Assembly (NCBI GenBank): GCA_025964295.1
Contig: JAOPZD010000455.1
Coordinates: 1 to 7,799, forward strand
Length of the DNA stretch: 7,799 nucleotides
Source: Conexibacter sp.
GTDB taxonomy: Bacteria; Actinomycetota; Thermoleophilia; Solirubrobacterales; Solirubrobacteraceae
Direction of reading: 5' to 3'
The notes under the pieces are model-generated. The model worked only from the letters and a program-made list of their open reading frames with translations, had not been told where the DNA came from and did no database searches. The translations under genes and the position numbers were made by a program. Below are positions 6,653 through 7,799 of the stretch, in pieces (the first letter of the stretch is position 1; every line of letters starts with the position of its first letter).

Positions 6653-7402
6653 TCAGGGTTCTTCGGGCGCGTCGCCGCCGCTGGCGGCGAACGTGGCCCG
6701 GATCCCGTTGGCGATCGAGATCGCCTCGGCCTGCGAGTGCGCGCCGAGCTTGCGCAGCAGCCGCTTGACGTGCGTGCGCACGGTGTCGCGCGCGAGCACG
6801 AGCTCGTCGGCGATCTGATCGACGGAGCGCCCGGCGCAGAGGAGGTCGAGGACCTCCCACTCGCGCGGGGTGAGCTTGCTGCGCACCGGCCGCACGCCCT
6901 GGCCGCCGACCGGCAGCGCGCGCAGCGACTCGATCAGCCGCCAGGTCAGCGATGGCCCGACGACCGGCTCGCCGGCGGCCATCCGCCGCACCGCGTCGAC
7001 GATCTCGACCACCGCGACGCCCTTGACCAGATGGCCCGACGCACCGGCGCGCAGGCCGACCATGCCGAGGTCGACGTCGTCGGAGCCGGTCAGCAGGAGG
7101 ATCCGGACCGTGGGCGCCCGATCGACGATCTGCCGGGTCGCCGACAGGCCGTCGACGTTGGCCATGACGATGTCCATGATCATCACGTCGGGCTTGAAGT
7201 GCGCGGCCAGCGCGACCGCGTCGCGGCCGTTGTCGGCCTCGGCGATGACGGTCAGCCCGGCGTCCTGCAGCGCGGCGCGCAGACGACCGCGCAGGCGCTC
7301 GTCGTCGTCGACCACGACGACGCGGGCGGGGCCGGGTCCGTCCTGTCCACCACGCGCCACGATGTCCGCAGTATTGCGGTCGGCGGCGCTGCTGTCATGC
7401 AT
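6653..7402 (-). CDS. NarL/FixJ-type response regulator
   Basis: The protein is 249 aa. A canonical receiver spans about 27-145, with the acidic pair D32-D33, phosphate acceptor D77 (I75-M-D-I-V-M), switch T105 and K127. A linker follows, then a LuxR helix-turn-helix at about 177-236 (L177-T-P-R-E-W-E-V-L, I197-A-D-E-L, T207-V-R-T-H-V-K-R-L-L-R-K-L-G220). It is a phosphorylation-dependent DNA-binding regulator; its targets are unknown. The ATG at 7402 overlaps the upstream receiver gene stop by 8 nt, which favours it, but there is no good ribosome site. The first 25 codons also contain unusually many A/T third bases for this window, so a later start such as the GTG at 7360 is possible. Ahead of the structured gap, it is likely the end of its own transcript, separate from or read through into the polysaccharide operon. 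Confidence 0.93.
   Translation of the reverse strand: MHDSSAADRNTADIVARGGQDGPGPARVVVVDDDERLRGRLRAALQDAGLTVIAEADNGRDAVALAAHFKPDVMIMDIVMANVDGLSATRQIVDRAPTVRILLLTGSDDVDLGMVGLRAGASGHLVKGVAVVEIVDAVRRMAAGEPVVGPSLTWRLIESLRALPVGGQGVRPVRSKLTPREWEVLDLLCAGRSVDQIADELVLARDTVRTHVKRLLRKLGAHSQAEAISIANGIRATFAASGGDAPEEP
7366..7379. promoter_or_regulatory. Inverted repeat CCGCA-GTAT-TGCGG near the NarL regulator start
   Basis: Perfect 5-bp arms flank an A/T-rich 4-bp centre, giving a 14-bp near-palindrome that stands out in such GC-rich DNA. It lies within the first 13 codons of the annotated regulator, 6-19 nt before an alternative GTG start at 7360. It could be an operator or a chance palindrome. Confidence 0.2.
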
Positions 7403-7799
7403 CGCCCGTGCCGCGGGCGACCTCGATGATCGCCGCGCGCACCAGCGCGAGGTCGGTCGTCTTGGGGATGTGCAGCGCGACGAGGCCCGCTTCGGCGGGT
7501 GCGACGAGGTCGGGCTCGAAGCCCGAGAAGGTGACGATCGGGACGTCGGGCGCGGCCGCGGCCATCGCCTTGAGCAGCTCCCCGGGCGGCGGGCCGGGCA
7601 TCTGCAGGTCGAGGACGACGACGTCGGGCGCCAGCGCGACGACCTGCTCCAGCGCGGCGGTCCCGTCGGCCACCTCGGCGGCCACCTCCAGCGCGCCGTC
7701 GTCGCGCACGAGCGCCCAGCGCAGCAGCGCGCGCATCTCGGCCGCGTCGTCGGCGAGGACCACGCGCACCGGCGCGGCGGGCGGGCCCGGGGTCGGCGG
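7395..7799 (-). CDS. Response-regulator receiver domain, possibly the C-terminus of a larger protein
   Basis: From the GTG at 7769 the reading frame gives 124 aa, all of it one receiver domain: acidic pair D7-D8, phosphate acceptor D54 followed by L-Q-M-P, switch S82 and K103. There is no output domain after it. The frame stays open from 7769 to the window edge and reads P-P-T-P-G-P-P-A-A-P, a Pro/Ala linker, with no ribosome site before the GTG. Two readings are therefore possible: a stand-alone receiver starting at 7769, or the receiver tail of a longer protein such as a hybrid histidine kinase. The coordinates cover the whole open stretch. The stop overlaps the following NarL-type regulator by 8 nt, so the two are probably made together and may act in one phosphorelay; the relay is inference. 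Confidence 0.8.
   Translation of the reverse strand, partial: PPTPGPPAAPVRVVLADDAAEMRALLRWALVRDDGALEVAAEVADGTAALEQVVALAPDVVVLDLQMPGPPPGELLKAMAAAAPDVPIVTFSGFEPDLVAPAEAGLVALHIPKTTDLALVRAAIIEVARGTGDA

Noticed and set aside
6363..6860. N-terminal extension of the dehydrogenase in an open upstream frame
   Set aside because: It crosses the non-coding gap and overlaps the NarL regulator in another frame. The Rossmann motif starts right after the ATG at 6362, which has a good ribosome site.

Overview
The window is a very GC-rich stretch (third codon positions almost all G or C) in which every supported gene lies on the minus strand. The proteins look actinobacterial: NarL/LuxR response regulators, an exopolysaccharide-type priming transferase, a GT2 enzyme and a GT-C membrane transferase. 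A Thermoleophilia/Solirubrobacterales-type soil actinobacterium is my best guess from overall style. It is an inference, because no marker gene is present.

Reading in the direction of transcription (high to low coordinates), the right end holds two overlapping response-regulator genes. The first (7395-7769, possibly running off the window) is a receiver domain with no output domain. The second (6653-7402) is a full NarL-type regulator. A 290-bp non-coding gap (6363-6652) follows, holding a short tandem repeat and several inverted repeats, one of which pairs better as minus-strand RNA.

After the gap comes a tightly packed six-gene polysaccharide operon: a WbpA-like UDP-sugar dehydrogenase (5088-6362), a LuxR-type response regulator (4448-5077), a polyprenyl-phosphate sugar-1-phosphate transferase (2977-4467), a GT2 glycosyltransferase (2237-2977), an FAD-dependent oxidoreductase (906-2240) and a GT-C/GT39-like membrane glycosyltransferase that runs off the left edge (1-909). 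The junctions are a 10-nt gap, a 20-nt overlap, a 1-nt overlap and two 4-nt overlaps, so strong translational coupling is expected.

A plausible joint role is as follows. The dehydrogenase makes a UDP-uronic acid. The priming transferase loads the first sugar phosphate onto undecaprenyl phosphate. The GT2 enzyme, which resembles dolichol/polyprenyl-phosphate mannosyltransferases, may make a lipid-linked sugar donor, and the GT-C enzyme may use such a donor outside the membrane. The role of the FAD enzyme is unknown. The embedded LuxR regulator, whose receiver has two substituted switch residues, is the most unusual part of the layout. No flippase, polymerase, mobile element, tRNA, rRNA or CRISPR array is visible.
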